Source: Bacillota bacterium
GTDB taxonomy: Bacteria; Bacillota; Clostridia; Acetivibrionales; DSM-1351
Length of the DNA: 25,011 nt
Direction of reading: 5' to 3'
NCBI GenBank assembly: GCA_023398105.1
Contig: JAEWST010000158.1
Span: 1 to 25,011, forward strand
Part shown: positions 22,769-25,011 of the stretch, in pieces
Layout: each line of letters starts with the position of its first letter
Position numbering within the stretch: the first letter of the stretch is position 1
Position numbers and translations under genes: made by a program
Notes under the pieces: model-generated
What the model saw: only the letters and a program-made list of their open reading frames with translations
Databases searched by the model: none
What the model was told of the DNA's origin: nothing

Positions 22769-23906
22769 TAATACTGGTTCTTCCCGCTTTTCAGCATTTA
22801 CAGCGGCATTACTTGCTATTTGTATGGGTCTCATTTTTGGATTTATTATTATGCTTGTAGCAAGCCCTGCTAACTCAATTGCTGGTTTTCAGATGGTTTT
22901 GCTTGGAGGGCTTAGGAGAATTGGAGATGTCTTTTATTTTGCAACACCTATTTTAATGACGGGCCTCTCTGTAGGCTTTGCATTCAAAATGGGTTTGTTT
23001 AATATTGGAGCATCAGGGCAGTATACAATGGGTATGTTCTTTGCATTATATGTGGGCTTTATGTGGGACTTGCCTGATAGTATACATTGGGTTGCTTGCA
23101 TAATTGCAGGAATGGTTGGCGGATTGATATGGGGCTTTATACCTGGTATTTTAAAAGCATTATTGAATGTAAATGAGGTTATTACTTCAATTATGTTTAA
23201 CTATATAGGAATGTATCTAGTGGATATGCTTGTACAGAGTAACGCTATTATGTATATTTCGTCCAAAACAAGAACCGCATATCTACCAGAATCAGCACAA
23301 ATACCTAATTTAGGAATTAAAAACTCGGGTGTAAATGTGGCAATTTTTATTGGAATTGCTTTTGCCATCATCCTATATGTTGTTTTAAATAAAACAACCT
23401 TTGGCTATGAGTTAAAAGCCACAGGCTATAACAAGCATGCAAGCATTTATGCTGGTATGAATGGAAAGCGCAATATAATACTTACAATGGTTATTGCAGG
23501 TGCTATGGCAGGACTTGGAGGTGCATTTGCTATATTAGCACCATCTACTATTTCAGGCAGTAGCATGACCTATGAGCCTGTGAGTGTAATTGCAGCAAAC
23601 GGGTTTACTGGTATTGCAGTAGCTCTTTTAGGAAGCTCTAACCCTATCGGAATAATATTTTCAGCACTGTTTATTTCCTACATACAGCGTGGAGGAACAC
23701 TTGCTAGCTTGTGCGGCTACAAGCCTGAAATTATTGATGTTGTAATTGCCATAACCATTTATTTTTCAGCATTTGCAATGATTATGAATGCAACAGTTGC
23801 TAAAGTATTTAAACGGCTTCGAGGTAATAAAACTATGAAAACAAACTTGGTTGGCAGTGCTGAAGCGGTTGAAGCTACAAAGGATGATAGAAAGGGAGAG
23901 ACGTGA
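22761..23906 (+). CDS. ABC transporter permease 1 (YufP/NupB-like)
   Basis: The 381-residue protein is almost wholly hydrophobic, with about eight to ten membrane helices, and belongs to the BPD_transp_2 permease family. Recognisable blocks are LMTGLSVGFAFKMGLFNIGASGQ, NEVITSIMFNYIG, GYELKATGYNKHAS with Tyr/Gly pattern, GAMAGLGGA and NGFTGIAVALLG. AAGGAGG lies inside the end of the ATPase gene and the frames overlap by 8 bases, so translation is likely coupled. The charged C-terminal tail is cytoplasmic. It should pair with the following permease to form the channel. Confidence 0.9.
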   Translation: MHNNTGSSRFSAFTAALLAICMGLIFGFIIMLVASPANSIAGFQMVLLGGLRRIGDVFYFATPILMTGLSVGFAFKMGLFNIGASGQYTMGMFFALYVGFMWDLPDSIHWVACIIAGMVGGLIWGFIPGILKALLNVNEVITSIMFNYIGMYLVDMLVQSNAIMYISSKTRTAYLPESAQIPNLGIKNSGVNVAIFIGIAFAIILYVVLNKTTFGYELKATGYNKHASIYAGMNGKRNIILTMVIAGAMAGLGGAFAILAPSTISGSSMTYEPVSVIAANGFTGIAVALLGSSNPIGIIFSALFISYIQRGGTLASLCGYKPEIIDVVIAITIYFSAFAMIMNATVAKVFKRLRGNKTMKTNLVGSAEAVEATKDDRKGET

Positions 23907-24871
23907 TGGATACATTGTATTATTTGGTTCAAAATACGCTTCCAGTTGCCATCCCTTTACTATTGGTGGCACTGGGCGGTATGTTCAGTGAGCGCAGTGG
24001 TGTAATTAATATAGCACTGGAAGGTATAATGTTATTTGGTGCATTTTTTGGCTGCTTATGTGTTTTCTTTATTCAGGGCACTGCTATTAATGAGCAATTT
24101 ATTTTGTTAATTGGAATGACTGTTGCAGCAGTTGGTGGCTTTATTTATTCGTTACTGTTGTCAATTGCGGCTGTAAATCTAAAAGCAGACCAAACTATCA
24201 GTGGAACAGCTCTTAATATGCTGATTCCTGCTATTATTCTTCTGTTTTCAAAAATGTTTTTTAACAGTGACGGTATAACAACTGACGTGAATTTTTATAT
24301 TAAAAAAGTGCCTGCACTAGGTGATATACCTGTAATTGGCAAAATTCTATTTCACAATACTTACATTACCGTGTATATAGGAATTACTATACTTGTTATT
24401 TCCACTATCATTTTTTATAAAACTAAGTTTGGATTACGTCTTCGTGCGTGTGGTGAGCATCCTCATGCAGCTGATTCGGTTGGTATAAATGTTTATTTTA
24501 TGCGCCATGCAGGCGTTGGTATTTCTGGTATACTTGGTGGCATAGGAGGTTTCTTCTACGCAGTTGGTGTTATGAATGGTAATGCGAATGGTCATACAGG
24601 AGTAGCTGGTTTTGGATTTTTAGCACTTGCTGTAATGATATTCGGACAATGGAAGCCAATTAAAATACTATTTGCTGCATTGTTCTTTGCATTCCTTCGA
24701 ACCTTGGCTTATTCGGTTTCACTAATTCCATTTTTGGCGGCATTGAACATAAATCAGGCATTTTACAAAATGCTTCCTTATATTGCAACTATGGTGGTTC
24801 TTGCATTTACATCAAAAAGTTCAAGAGCTCCTAAAGCAGAAGGAATACCTTATGATAAGGGGTTAAGATAG
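23906..24871 (+). CDS. ABC transporter permease 2 (YufQ/NupC-like)
   Basis: The 321-residue hydrophobic permease belongs to the same family and is shorter than permease 1. Blocks such as GGMFSERSGVINIALEGIML, ADQTISGTALNML, GLRLRACGEHPHAADSVGI, GILGGIGG and GFGFLALAVMIFGQW are typical of the second subunit of BMP-type nucleoside importers. The ATG at 23906 shares its first base with the TGA of permease 1 (TGATG) and follows GGAG by 7 bases. A GTG one codon earlier is also possible but too close to that site. This completes the set of lipoprotein, ATPase and two permeases. No nucleoside-metabolism gene follows before the window ends. Confidence 0.92.
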   Translation: MDTLYYLVQNTLPVAIPLLLVALGGMFSERSGVINIALEGIMLFGAFFGCLCVFFIQGTAINEQFILLIGMTVAAVGGFIYSLLLSIAAVNLKADQTISGTALNMLIPAIILLFSKMFFNSDGITTDVNFYIKKVPALGDIPVIGKILFHNTYITVYIGITILVISTIIFYKTKFGLRLRACGEHPHAADSVGINVYFMRHAGVGISGILGGIGGFFYAVGVMNGNANGHTGVAGFGFLALAVMIFGQWKPIKILFAALFFAFLRTLAYSVSLIPFLAALNINQAFYKMLPYIATMVVLAFTSKSSRAPKAEGIPYDKGLR

Positions 24872-24875
24872 TTAA

Positions 24876-25011
24876 TCAACTTTCGCACATAATAATCTAT
24901 TGGTGCGGTAGAATTATCAATGGTTTGTTGCCAAAATAATTGCTAGAATTAGTATGTGCTAGGAACTAGCATTATTCATCGAAGTGTTTTTGCTGTCGCA
25001 CACATTCACCA
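24876..25011 (+). repeat. Dispersed repeat copy E, cut by the window edge
   Basis: The copy starts with TCAACTTTCGCACAT and continues with the segment shared with 13924-13989 (reversed), then the 30-base core (24914-24943), a TGCTAG..CTAGCA hairpin (24941-24946 with 24965-24970) and the CGAAGTGTTTTTGCTG block shared with 703-823. It begins 5 bases after the last permease stop codon. It is the most complete copy seen, but its right end lies outside the window. Confidence 0.75.

Noticed and set aside
1..25011. CRISPR array, tRNA, rRNA, prophage or intact transposase
   Set aside because: No evenly spaced repeats, cloverleaf, rRNA segments, phage genes or transposase frames were found on either strand.

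Overview
The window is AT-rich, with Shine-Dalgarno-led genes and occasional GTG or TTG starts. It reads as chromosomal DNA of an anaerobic, probably cellulolytic clostridium (Firmicutes). The grounds are a secreted modular GH5 endoglucanase with two cellulose-binding modules, rubrerythrin, topoisomerase III, LarE, and a Gram-positive type BMP lipoprotein plus ABC nucleoside importer. The genus cannot be fixed from the sequence alone.

Layout. 1-983: a decayed glycosyltransferase fragment and a dispersed repeat. 984-3152: topB with its terminator. 3444-6236: a large cytoplasmic GH63-type glycosidase. 6349-9101: the endoglucanase (GH5, CBM17, CBM28, InlB-type repeat, Lys/Asp-rich tail); its frame breaks at an A AAA AAG TAA sequence and resumes exactly in the -1 frame. 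A bidirectional terminator separates it from a convergent 55-residue, very acidic ORF (9260-9427, minus). 9440-10135: hairpins and repeats. 10136-11837: a PksB/BaeB-like zinc hydrolase and a three-cysteine LarE, each with its own terminator. 11885-15155 (minus): an internally deleted GNAT acetyltransferase, a small PQ-loop-like membrane protein, a membrane-anchored polysaccharide deacetylase and an M23 peptidase. 15287-15481: the 3' scrap of an amino-acid ABC ATPase running into a repeat. 15711-17292: rubrerythrin and, convergent, a hemolysin III-like membrane protein, with a long inverted-repeat element between them. 17725-19557: a long-chain acyl-CoA synthetase. 19718-24871: a BMP lipoprotein, an ABC ATPase and two permeases forming a probable nucleoside importer.

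How the genes work together. The endoglucanase would cut cellulose outside the cell, and the GH63-type enzyme would act on a glucoside inside it; whether they share a substrate is inference. The deacetylase and M23 peptidase are both envelope enzymes encoded on the same strand. The last four genes form one transporter, but a 134-bp MITE-like hairpin separates the binding-protein gene from the rest.

The most notable features are the canonical -1 frameshift heptamer at the endoglucanase stop codon and an unusual density of small non-autonomous repeats. At least four families occur in 25 kb, several lying against gene relics. No CRISPR array, tRNA, rRNA, intact transposase or recognisable riboswitch was seen.
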